Under the pieces are notes generated by a model. It worked only from the letters and a program-made list of their open reading frames with translations, was not told where the DNA came from and did not search any database. The translations under genes and the position numbers were made by a program. A DNA stretch of 64,000 nucleotides from Telmatactis stephensoni (lineage: Eukaryota; Cnidaria; Anthozoa; Actiniaria; Isophelliidae): the NCBI GenBank assembly GCA_029948255.1, contig JALIZF010001921.1, positions 620,001 through 684,000 on the forward strand, in the 5' to 3' direction. Positions 45,214 through 56,034 of this stretch are shown one piece after another; position 1 is the first letter of the stretch, and every line of letters starts with the position of its first letter.

Positions 45214-48200
45214 ATGAGAGCTGGTATTCTTTGCGTTTTAGTACTCACTTTGAGCACAATTTATGCCGAAGAGACCCCACAACGTCCAAAACCACACGAG
45301 GATAAATTAGCTGGTGAAGAACACTACGAAGATGGAACGCACAATCCTGATTACGACCACGAGGCTTTCCTTGGAGAAGAGAAAGAAGAATACGATCATC
45401 TACAGCCTGAAGAAGCTAGGAAGAGACTCAAGGTTTTAATCAAAAAAGTCGACGCAGACAAAGATGGAACCATTACCACTGAAGAACTCACTGTTTGGGT
45501 GCAGAAAGTCTTCAAGGAGAGATTTCTCCAAGGAGCTGAAAAAGACGTCGAGGATAAAGACACGAATAAAAATGGCTTGGTCGATTGGAGTGAATACGTA
45601 AAAGGAACTTATGGAGATACTGCTGACGATGATGAAGAAGTTAAGGAACTTTTGAATCGAGATAAGAGGCGCTTTGACGTTGCAGACAAAGACAAAGATG
45701 GCTTTCTCAATAAAGAAGAATTTGCTACGTTTTTGCATCCAGAATCGTCCCCAGAAATGGGAGATGTACACATTGCAGAGACTATTGAAGGTATGTTCAT
45801 TATTTTACTACTTTATTCGCTGAATTTAATCCAAGCAGGATTCAACAAGTGGAGTGTAATAATTTGGAATGTTTGTGTTATAATGATGAATAAACATGTC
45901 TTCTCATGCCATAAATGTTTAAACAGCTTTGCATTTAAATTACAATTCATAATACGGGTAGTTATATTGCAAATCTTGACACGTTATTAAAGAAAAATAT
46001 CTAAAGCGGACCCCCAGCTGTTTTGAAATGACTCTGAGAATGGAAAGATAGGAAGAGCACTAAATCAGCTGTTATCACACTTATACAAAACATTACCACG
46101 TCACATGTCTAACATATCTGATTCTCTCTAGTGTTGCCTTAGTTACACAGCCATTCTCCCTTGCTTGAACAAAGAGTGAATTTAATATTCTTTGTATAAG
46201 GCTTTTTCCAGTGGATAAATTCATCCAGTTATCCAATATTTTTATACATTTATAAAAAAATGGGATGAGGATCATCAATGGATAGTGATATTTACTCCTG
46301 GGGGGGTACTCCTTCCAGTTTTGGGTAGGGATGTGCCGCTGAGCCCCTCAAACCCTGACCCTGTTCCAGAGCAAAATTTCCAAAATTGATACCCTGTTCC
46401 AGAGTAAATGCCTGCCTAATTTCATTGTTTCCGGTGAAGTTGACGTGTCGTTTACCCCTTTCAGCCCGGCCTTTTAGACAAACTTTGTTAAATAGATACC
46501 CTGTTCCAGAGAGTAATTACAATTTTTATATACCCTGTTCCAGAGTAAAATCGCTGAAAACCCCACCCTGTTTGGCGGCACGTACCCGTATAGCGAATAT
46601 AGGGAACTACCCCCCCCCCCCCCCGGCTATTCACTCCTTCCTTGTGACCTTTGTGACTTTCTGATTAAATGAAATCAGTTGACCAATAAGCTAAGAATGG
46701 ACTGATCAAATATGAAACATTTAAACCATATGACATTATGGCTCCACATATGCTCTTAAGAAAACCTTTGAAAAAAGTGACGTCAGCAAGTCCTGATGGC
46801 TTTTTGACAGTGTTTCAGAAAAACCCATATCTGGACGCGGACCCATGTACATGCCAAAAATACAAATAAAGTCATGATAAAAAACAGTCCATATGGTGTA
46901 TATTGACTGAGTTAGGTCAGGCCCACTTAGTCAAGAACTACGTATTATCAATGGGATATAGATTTATCAATGTATAGTAATATTAAATCCTGGTTTGTGC
47001 AGTTGGCTCTAGGTGTTCAAAGGACCCATGCGCACACCAAAAATACAAATAAAGTCATGATAAAAAACAGTACATATGATAAAATGCTTATTGACTGAGT
47101 TAGGTCAGGCCCACTCAGTCAATAAAGTTCTACATATTATTAATGGGATCAAGGTATATCAATGTATGGAAGGGATAAATACCAAGAAGCGAGGCTTTTC
47201 CGGTTAGCCCTATACATCCTGAGGGCTGTAGGCTAAAAGCCGAGCTTCAAGGTATTTATCTGCCTTATTATATGATTGAGGAGAATGTCAAACAAAAGTG
47301 ATTCAACAAGACAATCACTAATTAGATCGTTGTTACCGAATTCCCAGAAGGAAACCTTACATAATTATTTTTCAATTCTTTTCAGAGAAACACTAACGAA
47401 TTTCATGACAACACACAAAAGGTTTTTTGTTGAGAGGATTCCATCAGTTAGCTCAGTAGTATAGTGGTTAAAAGCGGGTTCAAATCTCAGTCATTTATCA
47501 AAGACTTTTTTCCACCAAAAATTGTTACTTAGTATATTTCTAAGAAAATGTCTAAGTCTCAGTGTCTACACATAGATGACCTAAGGAAGTATAGAATGAA
47601 ATTATAAATTCAAGGGATTTATGTAGATAAACCCCGTGAATAAAACACTTGAATTCATAATGACTGGGATATAAGCCGTATAAAGCCCCATGAATAGCTG
47701 TATTGATTTTGAATCCATATCCAAAATTATTTATGACATGGTTAGTAGTAATCATGCAAAGGTTTCATGCTTCTATCACTAAAGTGAACAATTCAGCATA
47801 TTTTTGGACTTTAGCAGCTGAACTAAAAGAAACCACACTCAATCATATTATAAAGTAATATTAACTCCTGGTTTGCAGTTGGTTCAAAGGGGGATTAGTG
47901 TTTATCCTGAGTTTCAATCAATTTTCTTAATATTTGAAGAGGTCCCTCTTTGAAGTAGCATAAGTGATCTATGATCAAAAGTTAATTTCTTCTATGCTTA
48001 TAAGATATCTGCAGGAGAATTTACCATTTGATTACAATTACAGGGATTTTCAATTACATGCATTTACTAATGATTTTTGTCTCCTACAAAAGCTGAGTTT
48101 TCATGGATTTCTATCAAATGTGTTTCCATGGCAATCAATGACCACATACCAACTGAGTCTTAATCATACTGATTCATCTAATAACTTGATTTACTTGTTT

Positions 48201-48974
48201 TAAAAATGTTTAGAGTTCTGCAAAAATTTCCTCAATGCAATAATTGTAAAAAAATGCCATGAGACTTCAATGGCTTGAAAATTGGTAATTCATAAAAGTT
48301 GTTTGTGACCTTGGTGATCTTCTGATTGAATGAACTGTTGAGAGTGAAATACATATATATTCTGTTCATGTCTTCAGATGGATAAGATTTGCCATTTTCA
48401 TTTTATTGAAAACCTAACAATCGGAAACAACATCACAAAAAAACTGTGGTAAGATCAAACCCAAATTGTCACAGAAACACTTTTGATTGATGTCCATGAA
48501 AACTCAGTTTTCGATTTAAAAAATTTCAATGGATGCATGCAATCGAAAAACCCCTATAATATAATTTGCAATGAGGTCTTACTTTAAGACATATACTTTA
48601 ATTCTTACATTTTTTTATCACTAGATATTGACCATGACAAAGATGGTTCTGTCAGCCTAAAGGAGTTCCTTGGTGAATATACTGAAGAAGAAGGAGCAGA
48701 AACACCAGAATGGGTGCAAGAAGAAACCAAACGATTCAATGAAGAGTATGACAAAAACAAGGATGGTAAACTAGACAAGAGTGAAGTCAAAGAGTGGATA
48801 CTTCCTGAGACTGATCATGTGATGGCTGCCGAAGAAGCACGCCATTTAGTAACATCTGCTGATGACAATAATGATGGAAAGCTTGATGCTGAGGAAATTG
48901 ATAAGCATTATGCCGTGTTTGTAGGAAGTGAGGCAACAGATTATGGCCGTGCTCTACCAAAGGAGGAACTTTGA
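45214..48974 (+). CDS. Calumenin/reticulocalbin-like ER calcium-binding protein (CREC family)
   Basis: Two exons, 45214-45790 and 48625-48974, join at phase 1 to give 308 aa. Residues 1-18 are a signal peptide (MRAGILCVLVLTLSTIYA). Six EF-hand loops start at about residues 80, 116, 158, 195, 235 and 272, each with the usual acidic positions (for example DADKDGTITTEE and DHDKDGSVSLKE). The N-terminal PKPHEDK and DYDHEAFLG segments and the late ATDYGRAL segment are typical of calumenin. Length fits the family (about 315 aa). The protein ends in KEEL, a KDEL/HDEL-like ER retrieval signal. CREC proteins bind calcium weakly in the secretory pathway and help regulate luminal enzymes and calcium pumps. 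The intron falls exactly before the fourth EF-hand and is 2.8 kb. Reading past the first exon donor gives an extension without EF-hands that looks intronic. Confidence 0.93.
46299..46626. mobile_element. MITE related to the 41551-41919 element
   Basis: The left end TGGGGGGGTACTCC is mirrored by GGAACTACCCCCCCCC at the right. Inside are repeated ACCCTGTTCCAGAG motifs. Flanks ATTTACTC and ATTCACTC are nearly identical, so the target duplication is slightly decayed. It lies in the calumenin intron. Confidence 0.7.
46834..47175 (+). repeat. Direct duplication of about 183 bp in the calumenin intron
   Basis: TACAAATAAAGTCATGATAA occurs at 46861 and 47044. It is followed in both by ACTGAGTTAGGTCAGGCCCA and a diverged remainder. 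It has no coding potential. Confidence 0.75.
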
Positions 48975-49169
48975 CATGTCTTGTACTTAGTTTCTTTGAT
49001 ACAAACTATAAAACTACTTCAAAATTCATTGCCTATGGACTATAAAAATACACCCTGGCCTTGGGTTTCTTGGTCTGTTTTTATCATGTCTGATTGTTTG
49101 TGATGATCAGATATGATAGTGGACTTTCATCACCAACCGACTGCAGAACAGTTTTTGGATGAATGTCAA

Positions 49170-49290
49170 ATAGACCACGCCCTGCCGTGACTGTGCTGTG
49201 TTGTCTAAAAACATTCAAAATTCCTGCCATAACTGTGCCATGTGGTGAGATTGCCATTTTCAAAGTCATATGAAGACCACCTTTCTAAAC
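49170..49290 (+). repeat. Interspersed repeat, family D
   Basis: Contains AAAAACATTCAAAATTCCTG, CATAACTGTGCCATG and TCAAAGTCATATGAAGACC, a diverged member of the family. Confidence 0.5.
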
Positions 49291-49302
49291 TCATTCAGCA
49301 CT

Positions 49303-49521
49303 AATAGACCATTTCACGATTCTCATCGCTCAACCTCAGCCTCGACAGCGTGAAATATATTCTTTAGTAATTGACTGCAGCCCATGGTAATGTAAGGAAT
49401 GCACACATCAACAAACAATAGAAACACTTTCAAATTCCATTTGCTGTAGTCAAATTCTAAAGAATATATTACACGGTGTCAGGGCTGAGGTTGAGCGACG
49501 AGAGCAATGAAATGGTCTATT
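49303..49521. mobile_element. MITE with AATAGACCATTTCA ends
   Basis: AATAGACCATTTCACG, then CGCTCAACCTCAGCC and AATATATTCTTTAG at the left are mirrored at the right, ending TGAAATGGTCTATT. The arms are about 75 bp. It lies 3' of calumenin. Confidence 0.8.
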
Positions 49522-49828
49522 CATAGATAAACTGTCTGGTAGAACAAGCTCAGTGTTTGTCGTCATGACAGTATTTGTATAGTGCTGAATTGTGAGTAAA
49601 TACAGCCAGGAAACCTAGGAAGATAGGTCTTTATTATATTAAATAGGAATTCTATTGAATGATTTATTCTGCAAATTATGGCAGTGTTGAGCCCCTTTAA
49701 ATTGTGCTTTTTTGTTATAACAGAGTATTATTGATTATGATATTGTAAAGATATATGAATCATTTGTAGAGCATGTTGACTTGTTATGATATCAGCCTCA
49801 TAAATAAAACCATTTCTATTTGGACAAT

Positions 49829-50330
49829 TTTGGGACCTATAACTTTTGCATTTCCACGATTTTGGGCCATTTTTGATGATTTGCATGAGGTAAAGCCTTT
49901 GCATTTTGTAGATTTTGGGCCATTTTGACGATTTTGCATGGGCTATAGCCTTTGCACGTCGATTTTGGGCCATTTTTCACGATTTTCCATGGGCTATAGC
50001 CTTTGCATTTTGACGATTTTTGACGATTTTGCATGGACCATAGCCTTTGCATTGTGTGTATTTTGGGCCATTTTTACGATTTGCATGGGCTATAACCTTT
50101 GCATTTTATCGATCTTTTTGGCCATTTTTGCCGATTTTACATGCGCTATAGCCTTCGTATTTTGTCAGGTAGGGCCATTTCTATTGATTTTGCATGGGGC
50201 ATAATCTTTGCATATCGTTTTTTGTTGACGATTTTGCATAGACTATAGCCTTTATTTTGTCAATTGGGGGCATTTTTTAGACTATAACGTTTGCATTTTG
50301 TCAGTTTTTTGTCCATTTGTGACGTTTTGC
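49829..50330 (+). repeat. Degenerate tandem repeat of about 60 bp, at least seven units
   Basis: The unit holds TTTTGGGCCATTTTTGACG, TTTTGCATGGGCTATAG and CCTTTGCATTTTGTC. Units vary in length and sequence. The array ends where the LINE fragment begins, so it is either the LINE insertion site or part of a related element. Confidence 0.8.
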
Positions 50331-51145
50331 ATGAGTTCTATGATCTTCCCTTTCTTGACATATGCTCTAACCACTTGGGGTAACTCATACCAAACTAATC
50401 TTAACTCTCTCATCCTTCTTCAAAAGAAGGCAATGAGGATAATAACTTTTGCTGATTACAATACTCACTCTAGTCCAATTTTTCGTAAGCTAAAAATCAT
50501 TAAATTTTCTGATTTAATTTTTATTCAAAACGCTTTGTTCATGTACGACTATCATAATGATATACTTCCATCAGCTTTCAATGGACTTTTCACTAGTATT
50601 AACAGAGTGCATCAATATAATACGAGACTTGCAAGCAAAAAAGCATATTATTTACCTAAAATTAGAACAAATTATGGAAAGTTCAACATTCGTTTAATTT
50701 CTTGGAGTGAAAATATGGAATTCATTATCTGAGGACCTTAAGACAAAGTCCCGCAAGGTGTTTAAACGTAACTTAGTTGAATCGCTTATGAACGACTACT
50801 AAGTCTCTCTATATATTGATGTACCTCTTCTTAAGCTCATACACTTTACGTTCGTGTGTGTGTTTTGTGTGTGTGTTTTTTTTTTCCTGTTATTAATGTT
50901 TGTATGCGTGTGTGTGGCAGCTAACTACAACAATAGTTAGTGGAGGGTTTCACTCCATTACCTATTGCTACACAATAGAACAACGATCTGTCCATAGCTA
51001 CTTTGCCTCATTAGCTTTTCTAGCTATTAAAAGTAGCTGTGCTCAATATCTATAGTTTATTTCAACATGTAGACAATATATGTTCTGTACATATATTTTT
51101 TGTATAAATTTTCATCAAAGAGTGCAAATAAAGTTCTTCTTCTTC
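50330..51145 (+). mobile_element. 5'-truncated, frameshifted LINE fragment
   Basis: The frame from about 50340 encodes FPFLTYALTTWGNSYQTNL, LLQKKAMRIITFAD and YNTRLASKKAYYLPKIRTNY. It then shifts frame near 50700 and continues in another frame with LGVKIWNSLSEDLK to a stop at about 50802. This is the C-terminal part of a non-LTR reverse transcriptase. A 3' UTR of about 340 bp ends in AAATAAAGTTCTTCTTCTTC. The frameshift makes it a dead copy. Confidence 0.8.
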
Positions 51146-52394
51146 AGTTCTATCGAAAAGGCTCCAAATGGACCCAAGATGACCACCGCGCGAAAATCAC
51201 GTACCTGACAAACAACACGTATACTAGTTATATCGTTTTGGATCAATAAAGGTTTTCTAGAGAGTGCAGAGTTCTTCCATCGCGTTTTAATCATATTAGT
51301 TAACGTTATGTTGAAACTTTACAAAATATATCCAGTTAAACCCCTCTTTGGGACATTGGGTATTATCTCATATAGCTTAGCTGAAGCTAGCTACTCCACG
51401 TATACCCAAACAATCCCCCAGTTTCATGCAAATTATCCAATCATTTGAAAGTTCTATTTAAAGAAATGCAAAAACCTTAAACATCAATGTCATCTTATAT
51501 CAGCCAATTTAGTCGCCTGTTATCCAAACAAAACGGTTGATATCAATTCTTATTTACACTCGAACCTCATGAACGTACACGTCCGGTAAGCGGACACCTA
51601 GCGGTCCCATCAGCGGACAGTAACCCGGCCATGGTCCCTTCTCCTGAATAAACTCTACATTTTTAACCTTTACTTCAATAAACGGACATCTTAGAAGACA
51701 GCATATGATATAACTGGTCTTGAATGTGTTCGCTTATGTGAGGTTAAGAAACTTTCTAAATAATTGTACAATATTGCAATAAACTCTGCAACCACAGCTT
51801 ATGTTACCAAGGTTACCAATAACAATAAGCATACATAAGATATTAAAAGCACAGGAAACCCAAACTGTGAAACATTGTTTTACTGTTTAAGTGAGCCTAC
51901 AATACTAGGTCAGCGTGCTTATAACACTACATGTGCACAGGAAGCCCAAGCTATCAAACATTTGATAGCTTGTTTTAGTAAAGTATTGGTTGCTTTTCTT
52001 TTTTTATTTCTATATTTCTTTCAATTGTTTTCTGTAAACTATCTCAGTTTGCAACAAAAGTTGAGGCATTACACTTTTATTTGTAATACTAGCTTACCTA
52101 ACAGTAGAAAATGCTGACTTTAATGCAGAGGTTTAAGAAGTAGAAGTACAAGAAGTAGAAGTACAAGAAAATTAAATTATACAAAAATGTAGTTCCCCAA
52201 AAAATTTTCTATAAGAAAGTAAAATCTCTTGTTTCTATTGTCTAATACTTAGCTATAGTGCCACTATTTATTTCAAAGGTTAAAAGTGATCACTCAGTTT
52301 TTTTTCTTTTCAATCAATCATTCTAAGGGCCTTTTCAGACGAGAGAGGGTGATCATATATAGTAGGGATTTATTTTTTTCCATGGGGAAAACAC
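51146..52394. other. AT-rich stretch, no gene recognised
   Basis: No frame with homology or splice-supported exon was seen. TATGAACGT and GCGGACACC motifs near 51570-51700 look like a decayed dispersed repeat. A short palindrome AGCTATCAAACATTTGATAGCT lies at about 51949-51970. Confidence 0.5.
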
Positions 52395-52950
52395 AAGTTG
52401 TCTAATTTGAACAGGCTTTGAGTTTGTAGTTTGGAATGTTTTGATAAGCCTGTGAATTAAAATGAATTAACTAAAGTGCGATGTTAGAGAAACAACAAAC
52501 AACAGTTTCTTCCAGACTTGTTCATATTGTCTGGTCAATAATGCATGGCCGTAACCAAGGGGGTTGCAGAGGGTGCATGTGCACCTTCCCATTCGAAGCC
52601 AAAGGTCCACTTATCTATAATTGTGCAAGCTCTCAGTAATTGGGAGATCCACTGCTTTCCTTTCCCCCTCACCCAATGAATATTAGGAAAAGGTACCCCT
52701 CTCCCTCACTGAGCATTGAAATATTGGGAAAAGGACCTCCCAAGTCTGAGCACCAAAATTCAACAATTTGAGTATGCCACTTATCTCCCACTGAAGACAT
52801 AGTTCCACTTGTATTCGGTCCAGTTTAGATAATCATGATGCATTCATTTTTGTTTGTCAAACATCACACTCTAGTTAATACATTTTGATTCACAGGCTTA
52901 TCAAAACATTCCAAACTACAAACTCAAAGCCTGTTCAAATTAGACAACTT
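52395..52950. mobile_element. Inverted-repeat element with about 95-bp ends
   Basis: AAGTTGTCTAATTTGAACAG, then TTTGGAATGTTTTGATAAGC at the left are mirrored by GCTTATCAAAACATTCCAAA and AAATTAGACAACTT at the right. The approximately 360-bp core has no recognised frame. Confidence 0.8.
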
Positions 52951-53517
52951 AAACACTTGTTTAACAATCTTTTTGTCCATAAATTGATAATTTTAATGAC
53001 TGGTCTTTGATAGTTTGTAGTAAGCTATAATTACATTTTTATTATATTGATCAACTACTAATCATTACAGTCATTTTTCAAAACTAGATGAAAATCACTT
53101 CTGATCAATCAGTGAAAATACAATATTAAATAAATTAATCTTATTCTGAAATATTTGAATTATAAAATATAGACTTTTAAATTAACTGTAACAAGATATA
53201 TTGAAAATGTTTCTTTCATTGCAATTCATATTGAATGCACTTCAAGAAATTTATGTAAATAATTATAAAGATATTATAAAGAAATAATAAAAAACGTGAA
53301 AAATAAAAAAACTTATCAAACAATCAGTTCTTTAAGATTATTTTGAACAATAGTAAGTTTCAGTTTTCTAATATCTACTATTCAAAGATTACTGTGGGAT
53401 ATATTGTGTTACAGCATTTTGATGATGCTGCGTGAAGCCACATCCTAATACTATATATCTCACCACATAATAAACAAATCAATTTTTTGTTATTAAAATT
53501 TGAGTTATTGATGACTG

Positions 53518-53653
53518 TTAAAACTCCAGTACATGCGGGCTTAGCCTCGAACCCAGCAGCGACCCCAGGAGCTATTTGTTTTGTTGTTCAAATTTCTGCT
53601 TTTGTTCTTGTATCACAGAAGTGAGGCTAAGTCCGCACGGACTGGAATTTTAA
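53518..53653. mobile_element. Short inverted-repeat element
   Basis: TAAAACTCCAGTACATGCGG, then GCTTAGCCTCG at the left are mirrored by GTGAGGCTAAGTCCGCACGG and ACTGGAATTTTAA at the right. Confidence 0.7.
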
Positions 53654-56034
53654 GAGTTGTGAATACAGAGTACAAACACTTAAAATGTGCATCAAAATAA
53701 CATTAAAAAATTGCAGTACTAATTTATGGAAATTAGTAAATGCACAATTTTAGTGGTTGTACTGTAATACTAACTTTGAAAATTAACAGTAACAAGGTAT
53801 ATGATAATTGAATTCAATGTCACTAATATAGATTTCAGTACAAGAAAATTATGAATGTGAAATATCAACATATAATAAATATGCCAAAAAATTAAAAAAA
53901 AAATTGTCAAAGCAAGATATAATTTTTAAAAGTGAATTTGAACTTTAAGTCCTATTTCTATCTTAATCCATAAAATCGCGTTTCTACAGATGCGACTGTA
54001 AGAAGGAGACATCTTGGTTGAATTTGGCAACTGTTGAGCAACAATTCGCCGATGAGAAGTTTGGGCTCGTGACCTGCATTATAATTATATTATTACCAAC
54101 ATCTTAAAAGTATTACGCTTTTACTTAGCAGTACGAAATAGAAATTACCTTTAGAGGCAGTTTTGGGGCATAAAATACTGATACTCACCTTCTATACTTT
54201 CAAGTTGTCAAACTTGCGAGTGGAGAGGACGAATACGTTTTATACGCTAGGCTCGCAAGGCAGTGTGGTAAAAAAGGCTGACACCTGGTGTATGACCACA
54301 TTTGAGGATACTCTGTGCTTTGTATTGCCAAAGTCTATCCAGAGGGTCAGACATGAAGTATAGGACTTTGGATTATTTTTAAAGCCCTGTACGTCATGTA
54401 TGACTCAATATATTATTAATACGGTTATTGTTCTAGAGTGGTATAGTGTTCGGGTCTTATATGAAGTACTTCAACACGGAACAGAGAGCATTGTGGTTAA
54501 AATCGAGGTCGGTCAGAGACCTAGTTGCTGCCGCAGCGGAGCGAGCTTGAGCGAGCGCAGCAAGGCAGCGATCCTATTTCAGTAGCTAGCTAAAATCGAG
54601 ATTTGGATACGACCACAATGCTTAGCGAGTGTCGCAAAAAACAATAGATTTCTTTGTTCTTGCTATCCCACAATGCAAAATTACTTCTTACCACCATGCT
54701 TTGCAAGCCTACACTATAAAACCTTATGCGTCTTCTCATCGTTGAGTGTCAACTGATTACTTCATGTAATGCTTTGAAAACACTGCCATTTGTTATTATA
54801 TTCAATTCATTATATTACAATTTCTTATACTATCTTTCGAAGTAATAATTACGGTAAATAGTAGCTTAAATAGTTCATCTGGTGCCTTTAAATTGCCTTG
54901 CATCGCCTCGTGCTTTTCGCATCTTCACGACAGATCTAATGTTTATCAAGATTTAGTTTCAAATAGAGCGGGGCAAAGGGCATACAACGGCGTGAAAGAC
55001 AAGATGACAGCAATCCGGCGTCATGTAATAGTTTGTAAAAGCTAATGGTAGTCGCATGTAAAATGAGGTATTTGAAAACAAAATACATTCCAGTTCTTTG
55101 GAAATATTTTTTGCATATTCTGTAGTAATCATGCATTTTATTTCGCGCTTCGATTTCTGAAGCGAACAACCTTGAGCAATCGGTTTATTGTATAAGGAAA
55201 AACAATATTAGGCAGCACTCACTAAATGTCAATTAGGCTAGTTTGTAGATTAGATTTGCTTCCTTGCTCGCTCGCTTCAGGCTCGCTCGCTGCGTCAGCA
55301 ATTATCTCTGAAAAGCCCTTTGGGATGGGATAATAAAGTTGTATTGTATTGTATTAGATAATACTATCATTATCATCACTGTTGTCATCATATTCTCAGT
55401 TCTGACTCGTCCCCAGTCGTCTCCTAAAACTCGCAAAAAAGCGCGTGCAAAGAGTCAAGATTAAAAAGAAAAGAAAAACGCAAAGGATCAAGGGAAGGGG
55501 AGCGAGAAGAGGATCTCCTGCCCTTTTCTTTTGTTTCTGTGTGTAATAAAGCCAATCGTTCTTATTCCTTTTTTCACAGTATTTCATTTTATTTCTGTTT
55601 CTTTAGTTTTTTCCTTCTCAAAGTCCACATATACAACAACAGTCCCAAAGAGGCTCTGCACACTAGGCGAGGACATTTCCGAAAGGGGAGGAGGGAGGAG
55701 GAAGGCGGGAGTGGTGGGGAGACAACCTTCCAAACTACACATGTACCAACACCCTTTGTTGTCACTGGTTAAAATGATAGTTTCTCTGTATCGTTAGTAC
55801 CTAGATCTATAACAAATATCGCACAGCCATAGAGCTTTTTCCGCCAAGTCATCTTTAATTGCCTTGCTTATTTCATGCGGCGCGTAACAGCTCTATTTAT
55901 GCAAATGATTATTCATAATCTTAAGTCTGATATAATTCTCTTCGAGTCGCTTGGTTTTGTTAACTTAATCTAAGGTCAGGCACTAAATGTGATTAACAAG
56001 TTTCAAAAGATGACTGACTGACTGGTAAAGTCTT
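53654..56034. other. Stretch 3' of the fibrinogen-related gene, no gene recognised
   Basis: AT-rich DNA with a few short unassigned frames (54163-54363, 54400-54585, 55531-55797) that lack homology by eye. The last part should hold the 3' UTR of the minus-strand fibrinogen gene. Only the possible LINE tail at 55322 was identified. Confidence 0.5.
55322..55356 (+). mobile_element. Possible LINE or SINE 3' tail
   Basis: GGATAATAAAGTTGTATTG followed by an ATTGT-type repeat resembles the 3' end of the LINE at 57530-57560. No coding part was recognised upstream. Confidence 0.35.

Noticed and set aside
45791..45990. Extension of the calumenin first exon to a longer protein
   Set aside because: It crosses a good donor site, loses the EF-hand pattern and lacks the KEEL end; the second exon restores all three.
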